DNA of 64,000 bases, from the NCBI RefSeq assembly GCF_004362145.1, contig NZ_SNXC01000013.1, positions 207,327 to 271,326 of the forward strand, in the 5' to 3' direction. The position numbers were made by a program, and so were the translations under genes. Positions 52,212 through 61,750 of this stretch are shown here, in pieces. Each line of letters starts with the position of its first letter. The stretch's first letter is position 1. Origin of the DNA: Marinomonas balearica. Lineage in GTDB: Bacteria > Pseudomonadota > Gammaproteobacteria > Pseudomonadales > Marinomonadaceae. A model generated the notes under the pieces. The model had not been told where the DNA came from and did no database searches. It saw nothing but the letters and a program-made list of their open reading frames with translations.

Positions 52212-53897
52212 ATGAAGACACTTATAGATATATCTAGGTTTAAAAACGCGTCTTTAACTGGAGATTTGTTTGGAGGACTCACGACAGCCATAGTGTCTCT
52301 TCCATTGGCACTCGCTTTTGGCGTTGCGTCTGGAGCAGGTGCAGAGGCAGGGCTTTGGGGAGCGATTCTTGTAGGCTTGTTCGCATCAATATTTGGCGGC
52401 TCCACATCTCTTATATCAGAGCCAACAGGACCTATGACGGTGGTTATGACCGCTGTCCTCAGTGCAATGATTGCTGCAAATGCTGAGCAAGGAGTTGCCA
52501 TGGCATTTACCGTCGTCATGATGGCTGGACTATTTCAGATTGCCCTTGGCGCATTAAAACTCGGTAAATACATTACCTTAATGCCTTATAGTGTGATATC
52601 AGGGTTTATGTCCGGTATCGGCGTTATTTTAATAATCCTCCAACTTGCACCATTTCTTGGGCAAGCCACCCCACCAGGCGGCGTCACAGGCACACTTTCT
52701 GAATTACCAAATTTACTATTAAATATATCGTTCTCTGAATTGTTTCTCGGCTTAGTTACCCTAGGGATTCTTTTTTATCTTCCCAAAAAATGGCGTAGAC
52801 GAGTCCCTCCTCAACTGGTCGCTTTGGTCGCAGTAACACTACTATCGGTAATTATCTTCTCAGAAGATGGTGTTCGCCGTATCGGCACCATTCCGTCTGG
52901 CCTACCAGATTTTCACATACCTTCATTCACCTTTGACCAAATAATGACAATGGTTATAAACGCCCTTGTTCTTGGTACACTAGGGTGTATTGACACACTA
53001 CTTACTGCTGTTATCGCAGATAGCCTAACCCGAAATGAGCACGACTCTAACCGAGAGTTAATTGGTCAAGGCGTTGCTAACACAATATCGGGGATTTGCG
53101 GAGGCTTACCCGGTGCTGGCGCAACTATGGGCACCGTTGTAAATGTTCAATCTGGCGGTAAATCTCCGCTGGCTGGCATCACTCGCGCCCTAATTTTGCT
53201 TATCGTCGTGTTAGGTGCATCATCGCTAACGCAAACAATCCCCATGGCTGTATTGGCGGGAATATCGTTGTATGTAGGCATCAACATACTGGATTGGAGC
53301 TTTATACAACGCGCACATAAAGTCGCCAGCAGCCCTGCTATTATTATGTATGGCGTGATGGCTCTCACTATCTTTGTTGATTTAATGGTAGCCGTTGGCA
53401 TTGGCGTGTTTATCGCAAACATACTTACTATTGAGAAATTGAGTAGATTACAAGAAACCAATGTTAAAGCGATCAGCGATGCTGACGATGATGTCCCCCT
53501 GAAAGAAGATGAAAGGGAGTTGCTTGATAGCGCAAAAGGCAAAGTATTATTTTTCTATCTTTCTGGGCCGATGATCTTTGGCGTCAGCAAAGCCATTGCT
53601 CGCCAACACAATAGAATCAATCAATATGAGGCCGTAGTTATTGATCTAAGCGCTGTGCCAATGATGGATTTAACAATTGGGTTAGCTTTAGAAAATGCGA
53701 TCATTGATGCGGTCGATGCAGGCTGCGGTGTGTATATTTTCAGTCCTAATGGACAAACCACGGAGCGATTGGAAAAACTTGGCGTTATGGCGCGACTTCC
53801 AGAAGAAACGTTCTGTGATACTCGTTTAAATGCGCTTAAATCTGCGGTAAATTCAACCCAGATAGAAGCGACAACTAGTGCAAGTAAACGTAGCTAA
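52212..53897 (+). CDS. SulP-family (SLC26) anion transporter with STAS domain
   Basis: 561 residues from the ATG at 52212 (a TTG four codons earlier is possible). About 12 membrane helices in 1-420; the conserved SulP stretch SEPTGPMTVVMTAVL is near 63-77. The C-terminal STAS domain (about 440-550) contains AVVIDLSAVPMMDLT. Family members move sulfate, bicarbonate (BicA) or dicarboxylates; the short loops and overall form recall BicA-like bicarbonate transporters, but this is not decisive. It follows the rne terminator and is convergent with murI; in Pseudomonas this position has no such gene. Confidence 0.9.
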   Translation: MKTLIDISRFKNASLTGDLFGGLTTAIVSLPLALAFGVASGAGAEAGLWGAILVGLFASIFGGSTSLISEPTGPMTVVMTAVLSAMIAANAEQGVAMAFTVVMMAGLFQIALGALKLGKYITLMPYSVISGFMSGIGVILIILQLAPFLGQATPPGGVTGTLSELPNLLLNISFSELFLGLVTLGILFYLPKKWRRRVPPQLVALVAVTLLSVIIFSEDGVRRIGTIPSGLPDFHIPSFTFDQIMTMVINALVLGTLGCIDTLLTAVIADSLTRNEHDSNRELIGQGVANTISGICGGLPGAGATMGTVVNVQSGGKSPLAGITRALILLIVVLGASSLTQTIPMAVLAGISLYVGINILDWSFIQRAHKVASSPAIIMYGVMALTIFVDLMVAVGIGVFIANILTIEKLSRLQETNVKAISDADDDVPLKEDERELLDSAKGKVLFFYLSGPMIFGVSKAIARQHNRINQYEAVVIDLSAVPMMDLTIGLALENAIIDAVDAGCGVYIFSPNGQTTERLEKLGVMARLPEETFCDTRLNALKSAVNSTQIEATTSASKRS

Positions 53898-53919
53898 AAA
53901 CGCTCGCGCATAATTGAGG

Positions 53920-54807
53920 TTAAAAAGGTGCAGTATCATGGAAGCTCAAATACGTCTTTCCAGATATTGCACTTTTATCTTCACACCAATAACGAAGAGA
54001 GCCCAACGAAGTCTCACTACCAGAAGAATGAAGTGTAACACGCCCTAAAGGCATCTCTCGCAACCAACAACACTCCTCTTTCGAGCCACAATCAACCTTC
54101 TGGCCAAATGGATTGCCTGTCGATATATGATTAGCAGAAGCCACCTCGTGCAAACGCCACAGAAGTTGATCCGTAACCCCCATACTAGGCTCCAAAATAG
54201 CCACCCCCAAAAGCCGCTCCTCAAACATCCTTTTAACCAAAGGATAATGAGTACACGCCAACACCAATACATCTGAGCGAAGCATTTGAACCTTATCGCA
54301 AATCCGTGCTACCTCTAAAGATAACGCCCCTTCAGATGACAGGTCCGCGTTGTCTATCAATTGGGCTAGACTATCACTCGCTATTAGATCCACATGCTTA
54401 TCTTCCTTCCACAGAGAGAGTAACTCTTGTAGCCTTTCGCTCTGAGTAGTAACTGGCGTCGCTAAAACCGAAACACGATTAACTAAAGGGTCGATTAAGG
54501 CAGGCTTTACGGCGGGCTCCACCCCTATTACAGGAATAGAAACCACCTCTCGTAATACATCAATCGCTTCAACAGTGGCAGTATTACATGCCACAACAAT
54601 CGCATGAATAGGCGTTTCGAGTGACGATAAATAAACACCAATATTACGTATCCGAGATTGTAGAAAAGAGGAGGGTTTATCACCATACGGTGCATACTTA
54701 CTGTCCGCATAATAATATAAATTTAACTGTGGCATTTGATTTCGTATAGCATTCAATATTGACAACCCGCCAGCGCCGGAGTCAATAATGGCTACATTAA
54801 TCGTCAT
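53920..54807 (-). CDS. murI: Glutamate racemase
   Basis: Makes D-glutamate for peptidoglycan. 295 residues. IDSGAGGLSILNAI at the N-terminus, catalytic Cys in VVACNTATV and LVLACTHYPLV, and YYADSKYAPYGDKP. An extended C-terminus (about 260-295) has a CGSKEECCWLR stretch not typical of the family. Its ATG overlaps the murB stop by four bases, so it is the last gene of the comEC-to-murI minus-strand cluster. Elsewhere in gammaproteobacteria murI is often found next to murB, rarely in this locus. Confidence 0.94.
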   Translation of the reverse strand: MTINVAIIDSGAGGLSILNAIRNQMPQLNLYYYADSKYAPYGDKPSSFLQSRIRNIGVYLSSLETPIHAIVVACNTATVEAIDVLREVVSIPVIGVEPAVKPALIDPLVNRVSVLATPVTTQSERLQELLSLWKEDKHVDLIASDSLAQLIDNADLSSEGALSLEVARICDKVQMLRSDVLVLACTHYPLVKRMFEERLLGVAILEPSMGVTDQLLWRLHEVASANHISTGNPFGQKVDCGSKEECCWLREMPLGRVTLHSSGSETSLGSLRYWCEDKSAISGKTYLSFHDTAPF

Positions 54808-55817
54808 CTAGGTGTTCCAAGAAGCACTGGCTCGCGTTCAAGCGTTACGCCAAACATATCTTTAACAGAGCGGATAATATCACTCTCTAGCTGTCTTAGG
54901 CAGGCAGCTTTCTCATCCCCTCTGTTAACCAATACCAATGCTTGCTTTTCGTACACTCCAACATTACCAATTTGACAGCCTTTCCAACCCGCCTTTTCAT
55001 TCAGCCACCCAGCAGCCAGCTTCCAGCCACCCTCAACTTTAAAACTGACCAAATCTTCAAATTCGCTCAGCAAGCGATTTCGTTCACTATCGCTTACTAC
55101 TGGGTTTTTAAAAAAACTGCCCGAATTTGGTAGATTAAGTGGATCAGGCAGTTTCGAACGTCGCACTTCACACACTACATCATAAACATCTTTATAACTT
55201 GCTGATGACGTTAGCCTTTTAGCCAACCCTCCATAATTCAATATAAGTCCAGCGGATTGACTAAGCTTCAAACGGATACTGGTAATAATATACTTAGATG
55301 CCCAAAGTCGTTTAAAGTAACTTTCACGATAATCAAACCCGCACTTATCTGAATCAATAATCTCGAGCTCCATTGTATCGCAATTGAGAGCCTCGACACT
55401 TACCAGAACATCTTTAATCTCAACACCGTATGCACCTATATTTTGCACAGGAGCCGCACCAGACGTACCGGGAATAAGACCTAGATTTTCAATTCCACCA
55501 TAACCTTTCGACACACACTCTTTAACACATTCGTCCCATATTTCACCAGCACCGAATACTGCCTCTATTCGCTCAGAACCCTCGAAATAAGAGCGCCCCA
55601 TAATCCGATTTAGAATGACTAACCCTGAAATATCTCCCTGAATAAGTAAATTGCTGCCACCACCTATCACGGTGATATCCAACTTTTCAGTCTTTGCGAA
55701 TTTCACCAAGGCTATGAGACATTCTGGTGTATCAGCAATTGCGAAACGCTCTGCCGAGTAATCAAAAGAAAATGTATTGTAGGGTTTCAGACTAACATTA
55801 GATTCAATATGAGACAT
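54804..55817 (-). CDS. murB: UDP-N-acetylenolpyruvoylglucosamine reductase
   Basis: FAD-dependent reduction of UDP-GlcNAc-enolpyruvate to UDP-MurNAc. 337 residues, type I (E. coli-like). N-terminal SLKPYNTFSFD, FAD-binding VIGGGSNLLIQGD, GIENLGLIPGTSGAAPVQNI, catalytic Ser in LPNSGSFFKNPVVS, and C-terminal LEREPVLLG. It lies five bases after the phosphatase gene and overlaps murI by four. Confidence 0.97.
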   Translation of the reverse strand: MSHIESNVSLKPYNTFSFDYSAERFAIADTPECLIALVKFAKTEKLDITVIGGGSNLLIQGDISGLVILNRIMGRSYFEGSERIEAVFGAGEIWDECVKECVSKGYGGIENLGLIPGTSGAAPVQNIGAYGVEIKDVLVSVEALNCDTMELEIIDSDKCGFDYRESYFKRLWASKYIITSIRLKLSQSAGLILNYGGLAKRLTSSASYKDVYDVVCEVRRSKLPDPLNLPNSGSFFKNPVVSDSERNRLLSEFEDLVSFKVEGGWKLAAGWLNEKAGWKGCQIGNVGVYEKQALVLVNRGDEKAACLRQLESDIIRSVKDMFGVTLEREPVLLGTPR

Positions 55818-55822
55818 GGGGG

Positions 55823-56284
55823 TTATTTTACAGGTTTAATATACTCAAGAAACGAATCAGCGATTTCAGTCAAATGAAGTCTCATTGTCTGAAATCCACT
55901 CTCATCGCCATAATATGGGTCATCCACTTCTCCAAAAGAAACGGTTTCAACATATTCACCAAACATAACTACGTTTGCTGTTGCATCTTTTGGCCTCATT
56001 GCCAGCAAATTCTGTAAATTTGATCGATCCATTGCCAAAACCCAATCGAATTTGTAGAAATCTGATACAACGACCTGCCTAGCTTTCTGCCGAGATAGGT
56101 CTATCCCTACTCGACCTAATTCGTTAACAGACCTCCTATCAGGCGATTTACCAATATGGTAAGCAGCGGTTCCAGCGGAATCAACATTAAGGTGCAGACC
56201 TTTTTGCAATGCAGCACGCTCAACAATACCTTGGGCCGCCGGTGAGCGGCAAATATTACCCAAACACACAACCAGCAAATTCAT
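55823..56284 (-). CDS. Low-molecular-weight protein tyrosine phosphatase
   Basis: 153 residues. Phosphate-binding loop CLGNICRSPAAQG with nucleophile Cys7 and Arg13, and the general acid in DDPYYGDESGF. Such phosphatases often act on tyrosine kinases for exopolysaccharide; here, as in Pseudomonas, the gene sits in the lpxK-murB cluster. One base separates it from the Trm112-like gene upstream. The usual neighbour kdsB is missing between the two. Confidence 0.94.
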   Translation of the reverse strand: MNLLVVCLGNICRSPAAQGIVERAALQKGLHLNVDSAGTAAYHIGKSPDRRSVNELGRVGIDLSRQKARQVVVSDFYKFDWVLAMDRSNLQNLLAMRPKDATANVVMFGEYVETVSFGEVDDPYYGDESGFQTMRLHLTEIADSFLEYIKPVK

Positions 56285-56285
56285 T

Positions 56286-56480
56286 TTATTTCTCTTCAGA
56301 GTTCAAGCGCTCATCAGTCGTCAAAGTACGAGCTTCAGATTCTAATAACACTGGAATTCCATCTCGAATAGGATAAGCCATGCCACCGACCTTACTAATC
56401 AACTCGGTACCTTCCGCATTCATTGTCAATGGTGCTTTAGTTACTGGGCATACCAAAATATCTAATAAAGCTTTATTCAT
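56286..56480 (-). CDS. Trm112/YcaR-family small protein
   Basis: 64 residues: [17 protein letters not shown], then [17 protein letters not shown], the Trm112-like (UPF0434) signature. Only one Cys remains, so zinc binding is unlikely. In E. coli ycaR lies between lpxK and kdsB; here it overlaps lpxK by four bases and is followed by the phosphatase. Function unknown, possibly a small partner of a methyltransferase. Confidence 0.92.
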   Translation of the reverse strand: MNKALLDILVCPVTKAPLTMNAEGTELISKVGGMAYPIRDGIPVLLESEARTLTTDERLNSEEK

Positions 56481-57505
56481 CTCTTTCTCTCTTTAACTAT
56501 ATTCTTCAATAAACGAAGCAACCTGAGTTTAAATTCATCAGGCAAATTCAAAGATACCGGCACATACCACCAGTCGCTTTCTTCGCGTGCAATCAATGCG
56601 CATTTTACGGCATCCTTTTCGGTCATAACCAACCTCCCTGCTGGCAAGTCACTTCCTACATATCGATGATGATCTGAAAACCATGTCACCTTTGAATTAG
56701 CCGGCAAGTTACTCGCAATTAACGAACGCCAAAATCGGCTAGGGTTCCCTATGCCAGCAATAACATGCCAACTACCTTGAGCCAAGCATGATAAAGGCTG
56801 TTTTTTATTCGGTCTCTTAACCGAATTCATCTCAGAGAACTGCAAATCACCATCACACACACAAAGGTCTGACGGAATACTGCTCAAATCAAAAGTAGGC
56901 TTGCCCACACTGAAAACAAGATCAACACTATTAAGCCTTTCTACGGGTTCTCTAAGCGGACCAACTGGCAATAAAAAGCCATTGCCAACACCCCTCTTCG
57001 CATCGATCATGGCGATTTCTATATCCCTGTCGAGTGGATAATGCTGCATACCATCATCACACACTACAACATTGACATCTTCTCTAGACTCCAAAAAGCG
57101 AACAGCTTCTACTCGGTTTTTGCAAACACACACAGGAACATTAGTGCGCTTAGCAAGCATGACTGGTTCATCACCAAACTCATAAGGCGAAGAATCTATA
57201 CTGACTAAGGTGGGAGCAGTTACATTTGCACCATGTCCTCTGGAAATAATAGCCGGTGAAAAGCCTTCTGCTTTTAGCAGCTCGCATACAGCAACAACCA
57301 TAGGTGACTTGCCTGTTCCGCCTACCGTTATGTTACCAACGACAATGACAGGTAAAGAAGACTTATATACGCCTTCCTTCGAAAGGAACTTCAACCGTTT
57401 ATTCTCGATAATGTATTTTGCGACAGGTAATAGCGGTGCTAATAACCAGGTAACTCCGATTTTCTTTGTATACCAAGAATCGGTAATCCATTTTTCAACA
57501 GTCAC
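56477..57505 (-). CDS. lpxK: Tetraacyldisaccharide 4'-kinase
   Basis: Phosphorylates the lipid A precursor at the 4' position at the inner membrane. 342 residues: N-terminal membrane anchor (about 15-35, [13 protein letters not shown]), P-loop [34 protein letters not shown] and LPVGPLREP. The start overlaps the exbD stop by one base. Often msbA precedes lpxK; here, as in Pseudomonas, exbBD do. Confidence 0.96.
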   Translation of the reverse strand: MTVEKWITDSWYTKKIGVTWLLAPLLPVAKYIIENKRLKFLSKEGVYKSSLPVIVVGNITVGGTGKSPMVVAVCELLKAEGFSPAIISRGHGANVTAPTLVSIDSSPYEFGDEPVMLAKRTNVPVCVCKNRVEAVRFLESREDVNVVVCDDGMQHYPLDRDIEIAMIDAKRGVGNGFLLPVGPLREPVERLNSVDLVFSVGKPTFDLSSIPSDLCVCDGDLQFSEMNSVKRPNKKQPLSCLAQGSWHVIAGIGNPSRFWRSLIASNLPANSKVTWFSDHHRYVGSDLPAGRLVMTEKDAVKCALIAREESDWWYVPVSLNLPDEFKLRLLRLLKNIVKERKR

Positions 57506-57921
57506 TACTCTTCTCGTTCCGCTGTGTGCGCAATTTTATATATACCCAGTTGAGAGGCTGCATCATACACTCGCAACACTAATTCATAGGGAGCTTTAGC
57601 ATCAGCCGTTATAACAAGCGGCTGATCCAGATTGTCACCTCCCGATTCTTGGATGCCTTGAACTAATGTAGATACTTGCTCATTCACAAGCGTTCTGTCA
57701 TTGATAACATACTGACCATCTGAGGTGATGGTGATTTCAATCGTTTTTTGGGCGTTTAATGAAGGCGCCTCGCTGGACGCGCTCGGTAAATCTATGGTCA
57801 GTTCAGTACTTTGTTTGAACGTGGTACTCACCATAAAAAAGATTAACAAAAGAAACACCACATCAATTAGCGGTGTTAGGTTAATCTGTACATCCTCAAT
57901 TTTTTGGCGGCGAAATTTCAT
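57505..57921 (-). CDS. exbD: Biopolymer transport protein ExbD
   Basis: 138-residue inner-membrane protein with one helix (about 15-35) containing the proton-carrying Asp20 (LTPLIDVVFLLLIFFMV) and a periplasmic domain. With ExbB it forms a proton-driven motor for TonB- or TolA-like partners. No tonB gene lies here, and in this locus the pair may serve the envelope. 23 bp downstream of exbB, overlapping lpxK by one base. Confidence 0.95.
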   Translation of the reverse strand: MKFRRQKIEDVQINLTPLIDVVFLLLIFFMVSTTFKQSTELTIDLPSASSEAPSLNAQKTIEITITSDGQYVINDRTLVNEQVSTLVQGIQESGGDNLDQPLVITADAKAPYELVLRVYDAASQLGIYKIAHTAEREE

Positions 57922-57944
57922 GAAGACCTCTAATTCAGATTCTC

Positions 57945-58559
57945 TTAATTTGAATCTCGATCGCCTTGAAGAGCGTCGATCAATTTCGAAGACTGATGCT
58001 CCATAGACACAACTAACTCATCAATTTTTCGGCTGAAAAATCTATGGAAGATAATTGCAGGGATCGCAATACCTAATCCTGCCGCCGTAGTCAAAAGAGC
58101 TTCGGATATTCCGCCTGCTAACAAAGATGTATTCCCTGCCCCTTCTTCCATCAGAACAGAAAAGACTTTAATCATACCCACTACAGTGCCAAGCAACCCC
58201 AGTAAAGGAGAAACCGCTGCTATCGTCCCCAATGAACTCATAAAACGCTCTAATTCATGGATAACTTGAGACGCTGCGTCTTGCACCGCTTCTTTCATAA
58301 CTCGACGACCGTGCTTTGAACTCAACAGGCCAGCAGCAAGAATTGAGCTCAATCCAGTGTGTTGCTGCATATTTCGGATGTATTCCAAGCTCATGCGGTC
58401 TTCCCGCAATCGCGCCATAACTTCATTCAGTTGATTTTTTGGTACAACTCTAGTGCGTCGCAACGTCCAAAATCGTTCGATCACAATAGCAAGCGTTAAA
58501 ATAGAGCAGCCTAATAACGGCCACATGAACATACCACCTGTTTGAATAAAATCGAGCAC
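57945..58559 (-). CDS. exbB: ExbB/MotA/TolQ family proton channel protein
   Basis: 204 residues with three membrane helices (about 8-28, 105-130 and 145-170). Motif SSLGTIAAVSPLLGLLGTVV followed by GISEALLTTAAGLGIAIPAI is characteristic. It partners ExbD encoded directly downstream. 11 bp after comEC on the same strand. Confidence 0.95.
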   Translation of the reverse strand: MLDFIQTGGMFMWPLLGCSILTLAIVIERFWTLRRTRVVPKNQLNEVMARLREDRMSLEYIRNMQQHTGLSSILAAGLLSSKHGRRVMKEAVQDAASQVIHELERFMSSLGTIAAVSPLLGLLGTVVGMIKVFSVLMEEGAGNTSLLAGGISEALLTTAAGLGIAIPAIIFHRFFSRKIDELVVSMEHQSSKLIDALQGDRDSN

Positions 58560-58570
58560 AACACCTCCTA

Positions 58571-60463
58571 TTACAGACGATCCAAATTTAACATACTATT
58601 TAGTTCAGCAACACGCATACAATACATTGAATTGAATAATACGCTCATTTGCGAGCAAGAGCTTGATTTAACGATAACTTTTTCATTGTCGGGTACAATG
58701 TAAAACGACTCATTCATTGGCAAATATACAACCTCTACGTCCAACGCCGACAGCAAATTAAACACCCTTTTTGGCAAGAAACCCGCAGTGATAACCCAGT
58801 CGATATCATTTTCTATAATATAATCCGCACCCACATTCGCGTCGACAAGCAGATGTACATTCCCAGACAGCAGTAATGCCTTTTCATTCAGTTTACTTAA
58901 AGGAACCGTTGCTTGGTTGTGATTGAGCGCTATCGCCTGCAGTTGATCGTCTCTTTTTTCATAAAGATCACCGTTTTTATTATATACAACAAACGCGCCA
59001 CTCATTTGCTCAAAAAACGTCGGAGAAAACATCAAAACAAAAGCGCAGAGTAGAAAAATGACACTCCGTCCAATAGAAAAAATCGCCAACCCTGCAAGCA
59101 TGATTAGAATCAAAGAAAGCTTCTTATAGGGTAAATCAGAGAGAACCAAGTTCACGGGCGTAACATTAAAAGCCACCCATTCCAACGCATTGATCAGCCA
59201 GACGAGAACCGGATCCAACATAAAGTACACATCAAACTCGAACAACTCATAAAAAAGGCTCGACACCACAATAACAGGAAACCAAACAAGGCCCACAACG
59301 GGCAACATCAACATATTTGCCAAAGGTGACACAGAACTAATTTGGTCTTGCCAACCAAAAATCAACGCCAAAGAACACAAAGACAACATACATTGAGTAC
59401 GAACTGTTTTGAAAGACGAGAATGTTCGAGAGATGGCAATCAGAACAAACACCATCCCAAAAGATAACCAGAAACTAGGCGAAATGAGTCGGAACGGCTC
59501 AAGCATTAACATAAACAGCATTACCGAAAATAGAACGGTGGATATGTTAGTTCGTACTCCCATCAATTGAACAACAAAATATGTACACGCCATCAATACA
59601 GAACGCTTAACAGGGTCACTCCAGCCAACGAGTGATGCATAATATACTGCAAAGAACGTACAGACTCCTGCGCGTAACAACAAAATATCACTAAGATAAA
59701 ACACGCAGTTTTTCGGCAAAAACCTCCATATAAATTTTGCCAACCACCACCCCAGTATGCACACAAACCCAACATGCATTCCAGAAACGACAAACAAATG
59801 TGACAACCCCAACTGACGAATCACCCATACGTCACTTTGAGTTAGAAGACTCTTATCTCCGTACAGAAGGGCTTGTGAATAACGCCAAGACTCATACCCC
59901 CCAACATCTTTGTACACCCCAGAGTAGACGCCTAATTTCACACTAGACAACTCAGAATTGTTCATTACCTCTTTAAGGTTGACTAGGAGAACGGCAACAC
60001 ATCCATTCTGAAATGCCATTTTTTGATAAAAAGACCCAAACGCTGCGACGGGGTATTCTTTTCTAATCGATACCAACCGTAAATCAACTTCTAAAGAGTC
60101 ATCCAGTGAAACTCGACAAAGAGAATAAATATCTTGGCGTTTAGAGTACTTGTCAACAATAAGTACATCTAACCCATTGAAGCGGTTAGTCTTATCCGTG
60201 TAACAATTATCTGAGATGCTCAGCATGACGCTGTTAGGCCGATCACTCAACAACGGCGTCTTTAAGGAAAACACATTGTGGAAAAATAAAAGCAATATCA
60301 CTAAAAAAATGAATATTGCTCCCAAGTATCTTTCTGTCCAGATTAAGTAGAGACATAACAGAATGATACAAGTAGAATACAGCGCAATTAGATTCTGTGG
60401 CACTAACATTCCACTCACTAACACTATAAGGTTAATGATTAGCAATAGGACCTCCTTGTCCAC
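58571..60463 (-). CDS. ComEC/Rec2-family DNA uptake channel protein, short
   Basis: 630-residue polytopic membrane protein. N-terminal DUF4131-like part with two or three helices and an extracytoplasmic region, then the competence domain (about 220-480) with GLSHLFVVSGMHVGFV and SDPVKRSVLMACTYF. In full ComEC/YcaI a metallo-beta-lactamase-like domain follows; here the last ~130 residues keep only a remnant (IIENDIDWVITAGFLPKR), and no HxHxDH metal motif is present. It may work in DNA translocation across the inner membrane without that domain, or be decaying. First gene of the exbBD-lpxK-murB cluster, divergent from the DUF2062 gene (29-bp gap). Confidence 0.88.
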   Translation of the reverse strand: MDKEVLLLIINLIVLVSGMLVPQNLIALYSTCIILLCLYLIWTERYLGAIFIFLVILLLFFHNVFSLKTPLLSDRPNSVMLSISDNCYTDKTNRFNGLDVLIVDKYSKRQDIYSLCRVSLDDSLEVDLRLVSIRKEYPVAAFGSFYQKMAFQNGCVAVLLVNLKEVMNNSELSSVKLGVYSGVYKDVGGYESWRYSQALLYGDKSLLTQSDVWVIRQLGLSHLFVVSGMHVGFVCILGWWLAKFIWRFLPKNCVFYLSDILLLRAGVCTFFAVYYASLVGWSDPVKRSVLMACTYFVVQLMGVRTNISTVLFSVMLFMLMLEPFRLISPSFWLSFGMVFVLIAISRTFSSFKTVRTQCMLSLCSLALIFGWQDQISSVSPLANMLMLPVVGLVWFPVIVVSSLFYELFEFDVYFMLDPVLVWLINALEWVAFNVTPVNLVLSDLPYKKLSLILIMLAGLAIFSIGRSVIFLLCAFVLMFSPTFFEQMSGAFVVYNKNGDLYEKRDDQLQAIALNHNQATVPLSKLNEKALLLSGNVHLLVDANVGADYIIENDIDWVITAGFLPKRVFNLLSALDVEVVYLPMNESFYIVPDNEKVIVKSSSCSQMSVLFNSMYCMRVAELNSMLNLDRL

Positions 60464-60492
60464 ATTGTTGCTAAACGTTTTACACGTCTACT

Positions 60493-61008
60493 ATGCCAAA
60501 GCGTTTTTTACAAAGATACATTCCGCACCCAGAAAAGTTACGCCAAAACAAAGTATTAAAGATACTCGGTTCAAAGGTTTATGAACCAGATTTATGGCAC
60601 ATGAATAGAAAATCAATCGCTAAAGCGTGTTGGAATGGTTTATTTTGGGCTGCAATACCGATGCCGCTTCAAATGCTGGCGGCAGCATTGTTAGCTATTC
60701 CATTACGCGCCAACATACCTTTGTCTATCGCAATGGTGTGGATAACAAATCCTATAACAATGCCTTTTGTGTTTTACTTCAACTATCTCATCGGCACATT
60801 ATTCGTTGGCGATGAGAGTGACCGAGATTTTCACTTATCTGTTGAATGGATTTGGGCCAAAATAGAACACATATGGCTCCCACTTTACACAGGGTCAGTC
60901 ATCGTCGGAATGGTTGTTGGCGTACTATCTTATATCGCCGTTTTGGTGTTATGGCGCATGCACGTTATAAAACGTTGGCGCAATCGCAAACAAAGCAGAA
61001 ACAAATAA
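60493..61008 (+). CDS. DUF2062 membrane protein
   Basis: 171 residues. Basic N-terminus (MPKRFLQRYIPHPEKLRQNK), then two or three membrane helices (about 50-100 and 135-158), with the conserved WITNPITMPFVFYFNYLIG stretch of DUF2062. Basic C-terminal tail. Usually found next to comEC in this group. Function unknown. Confidence 0.9.
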   Translation: MPKRFLQRYIPHPEKLRQNKVLKILGSKVYEPDLWHMNRKSIAKACWNGLFWAAIPMPLQMLAAALLAIPLRANIPLSIAMVWITNPITMPFVFYFNYLIGTLFVGDESDRDFHLSVEWIWAKIEHIWLPLYTGSVIVGMVVGVLSYIAVLVLWRMHVIKRWRNRKQSRNK

Positions 61009-61024
61009 CACATCACTTAAAATC

Positions 61025-61064
61025 GAGTCGCCGATAAGAAGAAAACTCTCTCTTATCGGCACTC
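61025..61064. terminator. Bidirectional hairpin between DUF2062 gene and lolD
   Basis: Inverted repeat GCCGATAAGA (61030-61039) / TCTTATCGGC (61051-61060), extended by GAGT / ACTC with one bulged base. It lies between convergent genes. Confidence 0.75.
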
Positions 61065-61069
61065 TAGAT

Positions 61070-61750
61070 CTAAATTTTGTTGAGTTCACCACTTGTAAGC
61101 CGGTACGCGCCATCCATCCAATCCAGCATTCGCTCATCGTGAGTGACAACAATAAACGCCATACCTAATTCTTCTTTCAGTTCTCCAATAAGCGCCTGAA
61201 TTTCGTTTGAGGTAGTCTCATCCAAATTCCCAGTTGGCTCATCCATCAACACGCACGCAGGCTGGGTAACGAGTGCTCGCGCTATGGCAATACGCTGGCG
61301 TTCACCCCCGGATAATTGGCCGGGCCGATGATCTGACCTTTCAGACAACCCAACCCGTCGAATAACCTTTAACGCTTTTTCACGAGCAATTGAACTTTTT
61401 ACGCCCGCTATATTGAGAGGCATCATAACGTTTTCTAACGCACTAAACTCTGGCAGCAAATGATGAAACTGATAAACAAAACCCATTGAAGTGTTACGCA
61501 GTTTGGATCTCTTCGAATCTTTCAATGACCCCCAAGAAACACCTTCAATACGCACCTCTCCGCTCGTCGGAGAGTCGAGACCAGCCAACAGATTGAGCAA
61601 TGTTGTTTTACCGGAACCTGAAGACCCTACAATAGCAATTGCCTGCCCTGCACTAATCGAGAAGTTAATCCTATTTAGTACGCGAACCTCTCGTTTACCA
61701 TCAACGTATGCTTTGGAAAGTTCCTCGCACTCTAATACAAAATCACTCAT
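61070..61750 (-). CDS. lolD: Lipoprotein-releasing system ATPase LolD
   Basis: 226 residues from the ATG at 61750. Walker A VGSSGSGKTTLLNLLAGLD, the LolD-type QFHHLLPEFSALENVMMPL, signature LSGGERQRIAIARAL and Walker B CVLMDEPTGNLDE. It powers extraction of outer-membrane lipoproteins from the inner membrane to LolA. The frame extends eight codons upstream, but GGAGG sits nine bases before the chosen ATG, and this start overlaps the lolC stop by eight bases. Confidence 0.96.
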   Translation of the reverse strand: MSDFVLECEELSKAYVDGKREVRVLNRINFSISAGQAIAIVGSSGSGKTTLLNLLAGLDSPTSGEVRIEGVSWGSLKDSKRSKLRNTSMGFVYQFHHLLPEFSALENVMMPLNIAGVKSSIAREKALKVIRRVGLSERSDHRPGQLSGGERQRIAIARALVTQPACVLMDEPTGNLDETTSNEIQALIGELKEELGMAFIVVTHDERMLDWMDGAYRLTSGELNKI

